Source of the DNA: Verticillium longisporum
Taxonomy: Eukaryota; Ascomycota; Sordariomycetes; Glomerellales; Plectosphaerellaceae
NCBI GenBank assembly: GCA_019188255.1
Contig: JAETXT010000001.1
Location: forward strand, 5,828,001 to 5,892,000
Direction of reading: 5' to 3'
DNA: 64,000 nucleotides
A program made the position numbers and the translations under genes. Each line of letters opens with the position of its first letter. The stretch's first letter is position 1. The notes under the pieces are model-generated. The model saw only the letters and a list, made by a program, of their open reading frames with translations, did no database searches and was not told the DNA's origin. Below, in pieces: positions 11,201-21,412 of the stretch.

Positions 11201-12026
11201 CTTCCATCGGGACTGTCTCGAGTGCCGTGGAGATTCGGGTGTTGATTTCCTTCCATGGCGCGTTTTTGAATAGAGGTCGGTCTTGGGCTTTCGGGGTCGG
11301 AACTGATACGTCAAGGATCGTTTCGATGGTGCGGTGGTCCGACCCGTGCTCTGTCCCGTGCGTCGTACACTTGATCATGGACGCAGCTAGGTCCTCTGAC
11401 ACCAGCACAAGGTCGATTGTCGATTCGTGGTCTCCGCCTTGCCATGTCTTCGTGCCCCGTGGGAGCATGCTGCAGAGGGAGAGCTCGTTCATTAGGTCGA
11501 TGATGTTATCGGCTTCACCCTGTCGTACCGGAGACACGTCGTCTCCTCCCCATAGTTGATCGTGGCGGTTGAAGTCGCCCGCAATGACCACGTCCACCAC
11601 CTCTCCTGCGGCTCTCCTAGCATCCGCGACCGCACTACGTATGGTGTTACACGCTTCCTGTAATGCCTGGGTGTCCATCCCCTGCACGTACACGGACACC
11701 ACCAGTACCAGTCTCTCTGGGAGCCTCAACAGTGCTGCTGTCATGTCCGGAGACTCTATCAACACCTGTTCCGCCCCCAAATCCTTCCTTATCCAAAGCA
11801 TGCTTCGGATCGCCCATCGTCCTTCCCCAGTCGTTGGTGGGACCATCTTTGTCCATCCGTGATGTCCCATCGGAGTCGTCAATAACCGTCCCTTGATCAT
11901 CCGTGCTTGTGGTTCCTGAATGACCAGCACCGCTGCGTCCTGAATGTCCTCGTCGTTCATGAGGCTCTCGTGAACCTCGCCGCGTTTTCGCACATTGAGT
12001 TGGATTATCCGGAGCGTGCTACTCAT
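8274..12026 (-). CDS. LINE ORF2: endonuclease / reverse transcriptase / RNase H-like
   Basis: 1250 residues, uninterrupted. Residues 1-240 form an exonuclease-endonuclease-phosphatase fold with Glu38 (IQEPQ), AGDFNRHD (Asp151, Asn153), STIDLV (Asp205) and GSDHRT (Asp230/His231), the set needed to nick target DNA. Residues about 480-760 form the reverse transcriptase, with SFDVKGAY (Asp592) and AFVDDFTAW (Asp684/685). Residues about 950-1080 align in shape with an RNase H domain: [19 protein letters not shown] with the conserved Glu, TSNKAAV. The usual active-site aspartates are replaced. Residues 1175-1191 form a C-x-C...H-x4-C knuckle typical of the C-terminus of Tad/I-type elements. The ATG at 12026 overlaps the end of ORF1, suggesting coupled translation. 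Confidence 0.93.
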   Translation of the reverse strand: MSSTLRIIQLNVRKRGEVHESLMNDEDIQDAAVLVIQEPQARMIKGRLLTTPMGHHGWTKMVPPTTGEGRWAIRSMLWIRKDLGAEQVLIESPDMTAALLRLPERLVLVVSVYVQGMDTQALQEACNTIRSAVADARRAAGEVVDVVIAGDFNRHDQLWGGDDVSPVRQGEADNIIDLMNELSLCSMLPRGTKTWQGGDHESTIDLVLVSEDLAASMIKCTTHGTEHGSDHRTIETILDVSVPTPKAQDRPLFKNAPWKEINTRISTALETVPMEGTVQEKTDRLMSVVLGAVQALTPKAKPSPYAKRWWTADLTQLRHIHTHWRNRARAARRAGRNDEALENTAKGAAKQYHDAIRQQKKTHWNDFLANNDNIWKAAKYLKSGDDAAFGKVPQLVKADGTRTTNSKEQAVELLTTFFPSLPEHIEEEGERPQRESAVNMPNITMEEVERRLFATKSWKAPGEDGLPAMVWKQIWPAVKHRVLAIFRASLEEGVLPDQWRHAKIIPLKKPGKADYTIAKAWRPISLLATLGKVLESVVAERISHAVETHGLLPTNHFGARKQRSAEQALVLLQEQIYAAWRNRWVVSLVSFDVKGAYNGVCKERLIQRMRARGLPGELLRWVEAFCSDRTATIQVNGQASEVRTLPQAGLPQGSPLSPILFLFFNADLVQQKINCYGGAIAFVDDFTAWVAGPTTQDNRKGIEAIIEKALDWERRSGATFEADKTAVIHFTRWAKRSDSEPFTIKGQTVEPKQHVKILGVIMDIGLRYREHIARVATKGLEAAMELKRLRGLTPATARQLFTATVAPVVDYASNVWRHRCKDRTAAAINRVQKVGAQAIIGAFITIATSVAEAEAHIASAPERFTRRAIKLWTDLHALPETNPLRKLTARMRKFRRFHRSPFFQLATALNEIPMENLETINPFTLPPWMERMQTIAEWNDDSTSTRVDQDAMVRIAVSSSARNELVGVGGVIEGPGTVPETFSFTHGMRTDQNPFSGELVAAAYALRFLPQLRGQRVTLLTSNKAAVLTLRNPRQQSGQEYVRCIYEAVTRLRETGNTIAAVWLPSHLEDDLLKRAKGEARKASREGASPEKQFPKMRSTTLNAARRKLRVERRLPDKVGKLSKEIDIALPGKHTRELYNNLSWIEASMLAQLRTGMARLNASLFRIKAVASAQCACGHARETVEHFLLRCTRWATQRAETLMCPGAQRDNVSFHLGGKTTSDGDDWKPNMKAVRATIRFAKATGRLENV

Positions 12027-13332
12027 TCAAAGAAGGGTAGAGCTTCTTGCAGTTTCTGCTGAACGACGCATGAGGACCTCCGCAGGGAACACACTTGAGG
12101 GTAGTCTCAGTGCAAACACTGTGGTGGTGACCCTCCTTGGCGCATTGCCCGCACATCTGGGGCAGGTCGCACTGGTGAGCTTTGTGGCCGCGGCCAACCT
12201 GCTGACAGTTGTAGCACTGGTCGAGGCGAGGACGAGATTCGAAGACCTTGGTCCTCCCGGATTGTCCTCCCGCATAAGCGTAACCCTCCGCGAGTAGCCT
12301 TTCCGCGTCCGCCTTCTTCGTGAGGTAGATAACCATTGAGCCGTACGCCTTCGGAACATCCCTGTTGCTAAGCCAGCCTACCTTCGCAACTTGAACGTCA
12401 TTTTCTTTGCCAATCTCCTCGGCGGCTCCACTACGAATGGCATTCGCCTCATCCACGACCACCGTGCGGGACACGTAGTCGACTTTGACGGGGTAGAGTT
12501 CGTCTCTCAGCATCCGGGCTCCCCGCGGCAGCTTGGCTCCCACGAGCCGTTTCACCATGGTGTGCTCCTCCTCGTTTCTGCAGGCAATTCTGATTCGAGG
12601 CTTCTTCGGGTCTTTGGTCACAGCCAGGCAACGCCAATCGGATTGGCTCTGGTCCACCCTGACCTCGCCTTCCGTGAGGGTACGAACAGCGCCCGGTGTC
12701 AGTTGTTCGTCTTGTTCGTCCTCGATCCTTGACGTGTCGATCGTGCAGAAGACCACGTCTGTTGGACCCGGTGGTGCCGTGGGGCCCGGGCCCGCGTTGT
12801 CGAGTCGGCTGGTCGGTGGCATTCGGGCAATGTCTGCGTAGGATGGCTCGGACCTCTGCTGCCCTGTAACCATCGTTGCAATCGCTTCGGCGCTTCCGCG
12901 TATGCTCTGGGCTTGTTCTGTCATTTGTTCCGTGACCATGTGTAGTTTGTCTTTAGTCGTAAGAAGGTCCCTCTTAAGTTCTCGGTTTTCGTCTTGAAGA
13001 TCTTCAATCAGTTCCGCCAGTGACTGGAGCTTAACTAAGACTGCTTTGAGGAGCTTCGTTTGCTGCTTCATCGGTTCCTGTTTTGCGAGTCGCGACGTGT
13101 CGTCGTCTACCTGTCGCTCTTTCTCCACGGACGGTCGTCCTTCCAACGCCGCTCTGGCATTGCGCCTGTTGGGCTTCCTAGTCGTGATTTCCGCATCGTC
13201 GGTTGTATCGTCGATTGTCTGATTTTCGATGGCTTTGCTGCTCGGTTTGCGCGGTCGAAGTCGTCGCTGCTCAACACCATTCCTCCCTTCCTCGTCAGAC
13301 GCGACGTTGATCGTGTCGTTTTCGGTCGCCAT
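12019..13332 (-). CDS. LINE ORF1: gag-like nucleic-acid-binding protein
   Basis: 437 residues from the first ATG (13332); the frame stays open up to 13437 without another ATG. Residues about 88-140 are a heptad-rich coiled coil ([20 protein letters not shown]), probably for multimerisation. A middle domain with RRM-like character follows. Three zinc knuckles lie at about 373-428: CYNC...HKAHQC, CGQC...HHHSVC and CVPC...FSRNC. This is the standard layout for ORF1 of fungal Tad-like elements, which coats the element RNA. The stop codon at 12019-12021 overlaps the ORF2 start. Confidence 0.9.
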   Translation of the reverse strand: MATENDTINVASDEEGRNGVEQRRLRPRKPSSKAIENQTIDDTTDDAEITTRKPNRRNARAALEGRPSVEKERQVDDDTSRLAKQEPMKQQTKLLKAVLVKLQSLAELIEDLQDENRELKRDLLTTKDKLHMVTEQMTEQAQSIRGSAEAIATMVTGQQRSEPSYADIARMPPTSRLDNAGPGPTAPPGPTDVVFCTIDTSRIEDEQDEQLTPGAVRTLTEGEVRVDQSQSDWRCLAVTKDPKKPRIRIACRNEEEHTMVKRLVGAKLPRGARMLRDELYPVKVDYVSRTVVVDEANAIRSGAAEEIGKENDVQVAKVGWLSNRDVPKAYGSMVIYLTKKADAERLLAEGYAYAGGQSGRTKVFESRPRLDQCYNCQQVGRGHKAHQCDLPQMCGQCAKEGHHHSVCTETTLKCVPCGGPHASFSRNCKKLYPSLNE

Positions 13333-13440
13333 GGCTGCAGGTGGGGCGCCACGTGGAGTGGGATCCACCAGTTCGCGTGTCGCGCCGTCCCGCGTCAAGA
13401 CCAACCCACCTTCGATCGGTTTGATGCCGTACTTCAACGA

Positions 13441-14154
13441 AACAAATAAGAAGTGGCGATACAGAGGGTGCTCGAATCAGTCCGTTACGGTACGTACAGT
13501 TCTGCTCTCGGACAGTACAGTTATCTAAGCCGGTACGTTCGTCAGGTCTACAGTTTGCAAAGCAATCAGTGTAGCATACCTGACTCATTTCTTAGTCACC
13601 AGCGTCGATTAGTGTGTTGTATGATGCACGTGAATGCAGGGTTACGCGCATGTCCACGGTTCTCCAGGGCCCTGAAGTGGTGCTCACTATGGGCCCGCTT
13701 TGAGCCCCTGGAATGGCAGAAGAACTGGGAGGTGTGAAGCCAAATGGCCGTCAGGGTCATAAGCAAGCTCGTCGGTGCATTCAGAACACATCAAGGCCGT
13801 CTCCGGATCGGTATTCCTCGTGAAGCCTGGCATGTGTCGGCTAAATGGATGGTGCTGGTATTGGTCGTCAATGGCCCCACAGGGTTGAAATGATGTAGCC
13901 GCAATCGTCTAAAATGGGGCTAGGCAGATTGAAGATTCCTAAGTGGCACGAGATCTCTGGGAAGACGTTGATGCTCGGAGCCGCGCTTTGAGACTTTGCG
14001 GGGAGTGGTTTCGGGAAGTGCGAGGGCTTGGAGGTGTGGTTGGAGGCAAGGATGCACTACCCGTGCCACGCCCCACTTATTCCGCCGCTCGTTCCTCCCA
14101 GCTCCCATAAGCTGGTGCTCATCAGTAGTATCACCACGGAAGGGGCGGGGGAAG
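13441..14154. other. Retroelement 5' region and spacer, no gene seen
   Basis: Probably holds the 5'UTR and internal promoter of the LINE at its left end. No second coding feature was found. Confidence 0.4.
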
Positions 14155-14830
14155 AGGTCGCACCGTCATCGTTACGAGCACGTCAATCAGGGGCGAAATG
14201 GTCGGCATCGGCGGAGTTCTCCGGCCCTCGAGGACCGCCCAGCTCATGGTGGCGGCCACGCTGGGCACACGGGATGAGCAAAACCCATTCACGGCCGAGC
14301 TTGCAGCCATGAGCAGAGCGCTGGACGCGCTGCCGTTACAGCTCCAATACGGCAACATCATGATACTCACCAGGAACAAGGCAGCGACGCAAGCGGTCAG
14401 CCGACCACACCACCAGTCGGGACAGGAAGACATACGGCGCATCTATGCCACCATCGGCAAGTTACGTAGCAGGGGAAACAGCGTCTCGATCGGATGGATT
14501 TCCACTGAGACCGTAGGAGACCTCACGCGAACAGCGAAGGGAGCAGTCAAACGAAACGCGAACCCGCAGAAGCTGCCGGTGAAAAGTCCGTACCGGGCGG
14601 CATCAACCACGCTCGCGGTAGCGAGAAAGGGCCAAGCAGACTGCCAGACCCTACCGGACGAAGTGGGCAAATACTCCAAGAGAATCAACACGGCACTACC
14701 GGGAAAGCACACGCGTAGGATATACGATGCGCTGACGGCAGCCCAAGCGAGAGTGCTCGAACAACTACGAACGGGGATGATACGACTGAAGGGTTACCTG
14801 TGCAAGATTGGCGCAGCTGTCAAGCTCTGG
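14155..14830 (+). pseudogene. LINE ORF2 3' fragment (RNase H-like part)
   Basis: On the opposite strand to the full-length element. The translation follows ORF2 residues about 950-1170: GIGGVL for GVGGVI, DEQNPFTAELAAM for [20 protein letters not shown] for [21 protein letters not shown] for [13 protein letters not shown], and [14 protein letters not shown] for [14 protein letters not shown]. Similarity starts abruptly near 14155 and stops near 14825, before the C-terminal zinc knuckle. The sequence is well diverged, so it comes from another member of the family. The missing 5' part fits 5'-truncated insertion, but the missing 3' end implies later breakage. Confidence 0.85.
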
Positions 14831-15012
14831 AGCTCTATCTCTTATCAGATTATTTAACCACTCGGCCGGGTTCGACCGAGCTGGTTCACCCAAATCAACC
14901 GTATCAGAGACAGCACCTATACATAGTGGATCAGAACCTGTCTTTTACATGGGAAGGACAGGCACTTTTCAATTGATGAACAACGATGCTTATCTTTGAT
15001 GTCTCCGTTGCG

Positions 15013-16010
15013 TCAGACTGACAGCAGAAACTTGTCGTCGAGTGTCTCCAAGCGGGACCAATCATCCCATGTCAAGGCATTCCCAGCGACAAAGCACGGC
15101 AGGACATCGTCGATTCCCAACATGCCGCATGTGCCGAGGATGAACAGAGAGAGCTCCACAGAGTAGGCAAGTAAACTCTCTCGGTCTATGAGAACCCCTA
15201 CCATCTGCCCAACGGAGGATAAAACGGGCCAGGTGTCCTAGGAGCCAGCCATACACGATGCTGGCCCCGACCACCCACAGACAGGTATACCACCCAAGGC
15301 AGCGCCGAGGCCTCCAGTGTTGACTACAGAAGCGGCAGTCGCAGAATGCTTGATCAAGCTGAGAGCGAAAAGGAGGAAGAGGTAACCCAGGCCATCGTTG
15401 GCACCCGACTCGGCAATGATGAGATCCCGCAGTGTACGGGGCACGTTCTCGTCCGCGAACCGCCCTTCCAGAATGGCAACCGACAAGATGGGGTCCGTCG
15501 GAGCGATGCACGCGGCGATGGCTGCGGCATGTATGAAGGGGAGTCCTGCAATCAGCAACCAAATGACCAGAGCGCTGCACAACCACATAGCCACGAGACC
15601 GGGTCCAAGGAGCAGACCCAGCGATCTCCACTCGGTACGTAAGAAGCGACTCGGTAACGACACGCCGGCGAAGAGCAGCTGCACTCCGAGGACCAGGCGA
15701 CTCAAGTCAAGGGTGATGGCGGTAACGGGGTCGACGCTGTCATCGTCGACGAAGTGTACAGGCTCAACAACGCCCGTGAATGTGGTGAGGAAGAGGCCGG
15801 CGAGAAAAGATAAAGCTGGAGACGTGCAGTATCAGGCCCTCGATTCTGCAGGAGAAATCTGACAGATAGGGGTGGGCAGGACTTACTGGCGAAAGAGAGG
15901 TAGTATCGGTCTCTAACAAGCGAGGAGATGGCGCCAGATGCGAGGAGCAAGCCCCCGAGGCTGGCAATGGCAACGTTGAACGCGTCGGAGCCACCAAAAA
16001 TGAGAAGGAC
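15013..16010 (-). pseudogene. Nha1-type Na+(K+)/H+ antiporter pseudogene
   Basis: Fragments of the fungal plasma-membrane antiporter family lie in the right order: FNVAIASLGGLLLASGAISS (about 15990-15930), DLSRLVLGVQLLFAGVSLPS (about 15705), APTDPILSVAILEGRFADE and ESGANDGLGYLF (about 15480-15370, carrying the family's ion-binding Asp residues), GASIVYGWLLGHLARFIL (about 15270), and IDRESLLAYSVELSLFILG with FVAGNALTWDDW (about 15190-15060). An intron with GTAAGT donor lies near 15885. The frame changes near 15290 and 15215, no start codon fits the first block, and the coding sequence ends at 15013 without the long hydrophilic tail of Nha1. Family members expel Na+ and K+ in exchange for protons. 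This copy cannot do so as it stands. Confidence 0.8.
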
Positions 16011-16936
16011 ACCACAGGAGGAGAGGTTTCAAGGTATACCGGAAGCTGTTGCACAGTCCAGAGTAAATAAGGAGAATGGCCGTAGGATGCCTAAGAGACA
16101 TGTAAAGACCATCATCCTTATGTGCAGATTGCTCCCCCGGCTCACGAACATCGAGGCCACCACTGAGGGAAATAGGTACATGGATCACGAGAAGAGGGGG
16201 CGGGGCGTGTCTTTGCCACGCTCACCGCCGCTCACATGTCAGAGGTCATGTTAAACCTGTCTGTCGCCGAGTCATTCCCAATTCTTACAAGCTTTCGACT
16301 GGTGACGGTTGCACGCGGCTCTGACGAAAATCAAGCGCCCGCTCCTTAAATGTTCGGTGAACCTGACGGGAGGCCTCCATTGACCTGTGCTCGAGTAACG
16401 CACTAAAAAAGGTCTTAGCAGGATGGTCTGTCAGGCTCATGTGCATGATAAGCGAGTAGGCTGCACTAACAAATTTATGTGCGACTGTACGCAGATATTG
16501 TTTGAAAGTGTTAGTGTACCTGACCACATGCTAACGTTTTCGTTAGTGTAGCCTCCTGGCCACTCGGACGTTATGGAAGAAAAATAGCGCATTGGGTCCC
16601 GCAGCCAGGGTCTTTTGTATTCTTGCGCGGGGAACTTAGGTACCTCTACCCTTAAAAACTCATATGTGCTGTGCTCCTAGCCAGAACACATCGTACCAAT
16701 ACACGCGCGATCATCCACTGGGCCTGGCCCGGTTGACGTCGCCAGTGGACTGTGTCCGAGAGACTCCTCCAGGCCGTCTCTTTTCCTGCCTGCCTGAATT
16801 TCGTCGTCCTTCCCTTGGCACTTAAAAGGACGCCGGCATACCAGCGCGACGAACGTGGTCCCCCTCGGCGCTCTATGTAAACAGATTTTCTAATACAGCA
16901 TCCGAGCCTCACATCACGACCAGTTTCTTCGTCGTC
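16011..16936. other. Intergenic between antiporter remnant and Trk gene
   Basis: No coding feature. A short perfect inverted repeat, CTAACG-TTTT-... CGTTAG, sits near 16531-16546, with GTTAGTGTA words on both sides (16508 and 16542). It is too short to interpret. Confidence 0.4.
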
Positions 16937-19606
16937 ATGACCATCATTATTGGGGCATGGAAGCCACGGCTCAACTTCATTGGAATCCACTGTACGTGAC
17001 GGAGCCACCCATACAGTTGTCGTTGGCATACTGGACACTGACTTATCCTGCTTTACAGATGCATGGATTCTGTTCTGCAGCTTGCTGGCCTTCCCGGTCA
17101 TGTACTCTTACGGCAACCTCACAGCAGTAGACGCGCTTTTCTTTGGGTGCAGCGGTTCTACTGAGTCTGGCCTCAACACGTACGTGGCAGCTCCATTTTT
17201 GGAGGAGTGAATGATCTAACAATGCTGTGATAGGGTTGATGTGAAGGACCTCAAGACCTATCAGCAGGTTTATATCTACGTGATCCCCATCATCACCAAT
17301 CTCATGTTCATCAACGCCATGGTCGTTCCGGTGCGGCTTTTCTGGTTCCGTCGCCTCCTCAAGCAAGCTGGTGCGTGACCCTACCACCCGTGCAAACTCC
17401 ACTGTCGATAGGCCATACACTAACCGCCTTGCGCAGGCCCCGCAAATGCCGCCGCTGCTGCTAGAGACGACGACGAGGAAAAGATGTCAGAACAGAAGGT
17501 ACAGGGCGCCAACCAAGGCGCCGACCAAGATCAAGATGCCGCAGCAGCTCCGTCTCCCACCCTGCCAAAGGCCAGCAGATCGCCGACCATCACTTTCTAC
17601 GATCGGCCAAGCGATGCCAAGCACCAAGCATCTGAGCAGCATCGCCTCCGCCCTGCTCCCCGACAGTCCGACATAGGTAGGCTCTCCACCGCGGGACTCT
17701 GACGTTCCTGTGACACAGCATCCTAGCTGACAGCCATGCGAGTACAGACCAGCCCGATCCCCGCCATGGTGTCAACCATCAAGACAACGATGTGAGTGGG
17801 ATAACTAATCTCCCCTCTGCTGCGACGACGTCGACTGTGACCTGCAGACGAGCTTTCTCAGATGCAGATGACACCGACGACATCAAGCCAGTGCAGCGCA
17901 CGCAGAGTGCCAGGCTGCGGCACTACACCGAAGGCCCTGTTCTTCATGCTGCCAAGTCCATCGAGAAAGCCGCCGCCTCGGCCTTCATTCTCGGTGATGC
18001 CCGTCCCCGCCCTGTAAGCCGCAGCAGGTCGAGGTCGCGCAATCTCGACCTACCCAAGCTCTCTCGCTATGCTACCGTCGGTCGAAACTCCAACTTTTAC
18101 AATCTGACCGAGGCCGATCGTGAGCTTCTTGGAGGCATCGAGTATCGTGCCCTGAAGATACTTCTAAAGTTTGTCTTTGGTATGTCAGGCCCCACCTCAC
18201 ATCTCACTCCCAGGAACACCCGGTCTCCGTGTCTAGGATCGCTGACATGATCATCCAGGATACTTTATTGGGCTGCACGTACTCGGCGTTGTCTGCCTCC
18301 TTCCCTGGATTCACAATGCCCCTGCCAAGTACACCGACTGGCTAGAAGAGTCTAGCGTGGGCAAGACCTGGTGGTACGTGACTGACCGGCTTAGCCTACC
18401 GTTGGGCTTTGTGATGGGACTTGGATATTGTCCGCAATTGTTGAGCCACGGGATATGCTAACATGTCTCAAGGGCTTTCTACTCGGCACAGACCATGGTT
18501 GATAACCTTGGGTTCACTTTGACACCCGATTCAATGGCAACTTTCAAGGATGCTACCTGGCCTATGCTCGTCATGACCTTCCTGGCCTTCGCTGGAAATA
18601 CCTGCTATCCGGTCCTGCTCCGCCTGATTATCTGGATTGTGTACAAGATGGTGCCTAGGAATTCGCAGTCTCGCGAAACTTTACAGTTCCTTCTTGACCA
18701 CCCCCGACGCTGCTATACCCTGCTGTTCCCTAGTCGGCCAACCTGGATCCTTTTCTACATCATATTCGCTCTCAACTTTATCGACGTCGTCTTGATTATC
18801 GTCCTGGATCTAGACAACCCCGCTGTTAACGATCTACCTATGGGGCCCCGAATTCTATCAGCCCTTTTCCAGGCTGCCTCGGCGCGGCATACTGGCACAT
18901 CCACTCTCAACCTGGCGAATGTTAACCCTGCGGTTCAGTTCAGCCTATTAACGATGATGTATATCGCCATCTTCCCCATTGCTATTAGCGTCCGCGCCTC
19001 CAACACATACCAAGACCGCGCACTGGGCATCTGGTCGACTGAGCACAACCTGGACGAGCACAATGGTATCAGCTATGTCCTGGTCCACGTACGCAACCAG
19101 CTCACCTTTGACCTCTGGTACATATTCCTCGGAACCTTCCTCATCTGTATCGCCGAATCGAAACGCATCATGGACCTTGACGAACCGGTTAGACTTCCCA
19201 TCGCCACAACCTAGCTCCTGCAGGCCTCTGACTTGGTGTACAGTCTTTCTCCGTCTTCCCTGTTCTTTTCGAGGTCACATCCGCCTAGTAAGTATCCCTG
19301 CGCGGTTTCCGCAAACCCCGTCAGCTTTTCGTTTCGCCGCTTAACATGTTTCGCAGCGGTAACGTCGGCCTATCGCTTGGTGGTCCATTCGGCTACACGT
19401 CCATGGTCGGCCACTACACCGTCTTCAGCAAAGTCGTTGTCTGCGCCATGATGATAAGAGGTCGCCACCGTGGACTTCCCTATGCTCTTGACCGAGCTAT
19501 TACTCTACCGAACGATACCGTGCTCTCGGATACCGCAGATGACCCTGACGAACTCGCCAAGGGTTCAAAGCTCGCGTGCGTAATGAACACTCTACCCACT
19601 TACTAG
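16937..19606 (+). CDS. trk1: Trk-type high-affinity K+ transporter
   Basis: Plasma-membrane potassium uptake protein of the TrkH/Trk1 superfamily. Exons: 16937-16991, 17059-17179, 17234-17370, 17437-17676, 17727-18179, 18259-18373, 18473-19187, 19244-19287 and 19357-19606, together 709 residues in one frame. Visible blocks: KPRLNFIGIHYAW at the start; pore-loop motif GCSGSTESGLNTVDVKDL; YQQVYIYVIPIITNLMFINA; a long hydrophilic loop (about residues 105-330) with an Arg/Ser repeat SRSRSRSR; then WPMLVMTFLAFAGNTCYPVLL; and the last core FEVTSAYGNVGLSLGG with KVVVCAMMIRGRHRGLPYALDRA. The loop splice at 17727 is uncertain; 17734 with an extra intron 17792-17847 also stays in frame. A further 3' exon after 19635 is possible. 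The gene looks intact. Confidence 0.9.
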
Positions 19607-20960
19607 AGGATAGCAAGTCACCCATTCCCCCATATTGACTAAATCGCTGATTCGGCCATCTAGGAACCCCGCATGCAGGCTACGTGCTTGCTGTGTGATT
19701 GTCCCATCGCCAGAGCTGGTGCTCACACCACACCAGACCCTTCCCGCCAATACCTCCGAGGTAGCACACGGTCCGTCGCAGAGGGGGGAGCATCGACCTC
19801 GTGGATCCCATCTCACATGTCCTCTCGCTCTTCTTCACCTATCCTTGTTCTTGCATTATGAGTGCCTGGTCATGTGTTGCACGCCGCCTCAACGTCGTGT
19901 GGACTTTACAATAGCTTTTCATTCAGATACTGCCAGGAATCTCTTCAATAAATGCTTTTCAGAGGTGCCCGTCTTCTTCTGTCAGGGCTACCAGGCTTTC
20001 TATCCATAAGCGTATGGATTAAGTTAATCCATATGGAACCGTCCATATGGGGTTGCCTGTATTCCATACGAGATGACCGTATTCCATACGTATGGAAATA
20101 CGCCGGAAGATTGTTTACCCTTGCGCACCTTGGGCGGTCCCGCCGCGACGGGGATTAATACCCCTTCATTTCCCTTAGGAATCGCGTTGAGATTCGGTTC
20201 GACCAGCAAAAGTGCAAATGTCCTCCCTCGCTTCGTTTGCTTCTAGCGACAGCACGCGCTCTGTAGCGCCTGTTTGTTCAGCCTCTGAGCCGCCGTCATC
20301 TGCGAGCCCTGCTCCTGTCAGACGTACGTGCCCTGATCAGGGCAACTCGACGTCTTGGAAAGGGTGATCTGATGTCACGAGAAATCTGTGTTCGTATTGA
20401 TGGTTATGTTCTTGTGTGGGTTTTCCCATGTTCAATCAGGATCCCTGGTTGTCTGACACTGTTCGCCTGCCCCACGTCTGGCGATCCCTGGCAATTCAAA
20501 CTTCACATGAATTTTGGACGCAAGGACGCACTACAATAAGCATCTGCTCGCTACGATATAGAATCAACCTCCATAGCACCGGATGGCCCATCTGTCATGG
20601 AGCCAATGACCCGGCTAATGTACCCTCGGAGACGGCCTTACGAAGGTGAGGGAATCCGCTAATCTTGTTAGGACGGCCTGATTGCCGTTGCTTTCCGCAA
20701 TGAACTCACCAAAGCTAGAGATCATTCGCATGCTGGTTCACTTGATTGATGATGGGCAACTTCATGCACTGGGCCTTATGTTCATCCAAAAAGGGAGCTT
20801 GTCGAAGTCAGTTTGTTCGATTAACATCACGTGGATGCCATAAATGAGACAGACAACTCCTTGGCAACAGAGCAGAGGCTAGAAGTGTGAATTTCTATAC
20901 CGAGAGATGATTGGTACCATACATCCTCTTCCCTCTGCCTCATCCCTCACTTCTACCCGA
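19607..20960. other. Intergenic, palindrome-rich
   Basis: No gene supported. Contains the CATATG/CATACG palindrome cluster listed separately. Confidence 0.4.
20010..20100. repeat. Cluster of CATATG / CATACG palindromes
   Basis: Within about 90 bases: CCATAAGCGTATGG, TCCATATGGA (20028), CCATATGG (20043), ATTCCATACG twice (20061 and 20081) and the palindrome CCATACGTATGG (20084-20095). Several short inverted copies of one word suggest a remnant of a small inverted-repeat element or a cluster of protein-binding sites. A related cluster is near 25720-25755. Confidence 0.5.
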
Positions 20961-21210
20961 TCAAGGTCCAGCAACGCACGCATTCGTGTCTGCCCAGAGA
21001 TTGCCACAATCCTTACCTACAGCAGGGTTCCGCTTGTAGAATTGAGCCAGAGTGATCTTGTTGTAGTCCAGGATGCCCTGGCAGGTAGTCGTGGACTTGA
21101 CCGGGTGCCACTTGGTGCAGCCCTTGATCATTCCCGGTTGGATAGGAGTAGGAGTCACAATCCCACCGGCCTTTGTCGTGGTCGGCTTCGGAGCACCACT
21201 TCCTCTAGCC
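20961..21210 (-). pseudogene. LysM-domain fragment (3' exon of a LysM protein)
   Basis: The frame ending at 20961 contains one LysM (chitin-binding) module near its C-terminus: CTKWHPVKSTTTCQGIL, ITLAQFYKRNPAVGKDC, NLWADTNACV. The four-cysteine pattern and the NPAVGxxCxxLW...CV core are typical of fungal secreted LysM effectors, which bind chitin fragments. A Thr/Pro linker (KPTTTKAGGIVTPTP) precedes it. The frame hits a stop just upstream of about 21210; possible acceptors exist there (CTAG, TTAG), but no upstream exon or signal peptide was found. It is therefore either the last exon of a gene I cannot complete or a remnant. Confidence 0.55.
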
Positions 21211-21412
21211 TAAGACGTAAACCAAGAAATATTCCCTCTGTCTCAATCTTAACCCACCCTGGTCCCCGTCCAGAATGTGGTTGGAGACTTCCCACCCCTG
21301 CAAGGAAGCAAGCCACATTCTATGCTCGCCAATCGTGTCCTAAGAGACGTGTAGCCATCTTCGCCAAATACGACGCCGCACAAACCAACTCTTCGACCAA
21401 GGCCGGCACATC

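Larger units (their letters stand above)
7940..13440 (-). mobile_element. Non-LTR retrotransposon (LINE, Tad/I-like), both ORFs open
   Basis: A minus-strand element with the order 5'-ORF1 (gag-like, CCHC knuckles)-ORF2 (endonuclease, reverse transcriptase, RNase H-like, C-terminal knuckle)-3'UTR. The two ORFs overlap by 8 bases (12019-12026). After ORF2 there are about 330 bases of 3'UTR with AATAAA near 7964 and then a TG run at 7941-7959 that may be the 3' tail. Neither end was fixed by a target-site duplication, so both limits are approximate. The 5' end lies somewhere beyond 13332. Unlike the other transposons here, it shows no stop codons or frameshifts, which suggests recent insertion or escape from RIP. 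Confidence 0.85.

Noticed and set aside
8212..11896. Several long plus-strand open frames (for example 10780-11559)
   Set aside because: They lie opposite the LINE ORF2, which has clear domains; these frames are its antisense shadows.
12391..13449. Plus-strand frames opposite LINE ORF1
   Set aside because: Shadow frames of the zinc-knuckle protein.
16525..16550. CTAACGTTTTCGTTAG hairpin as a terminator or recombination site
   Set aside because: Very short stem in a fungal intergenic region; no context supports a function.
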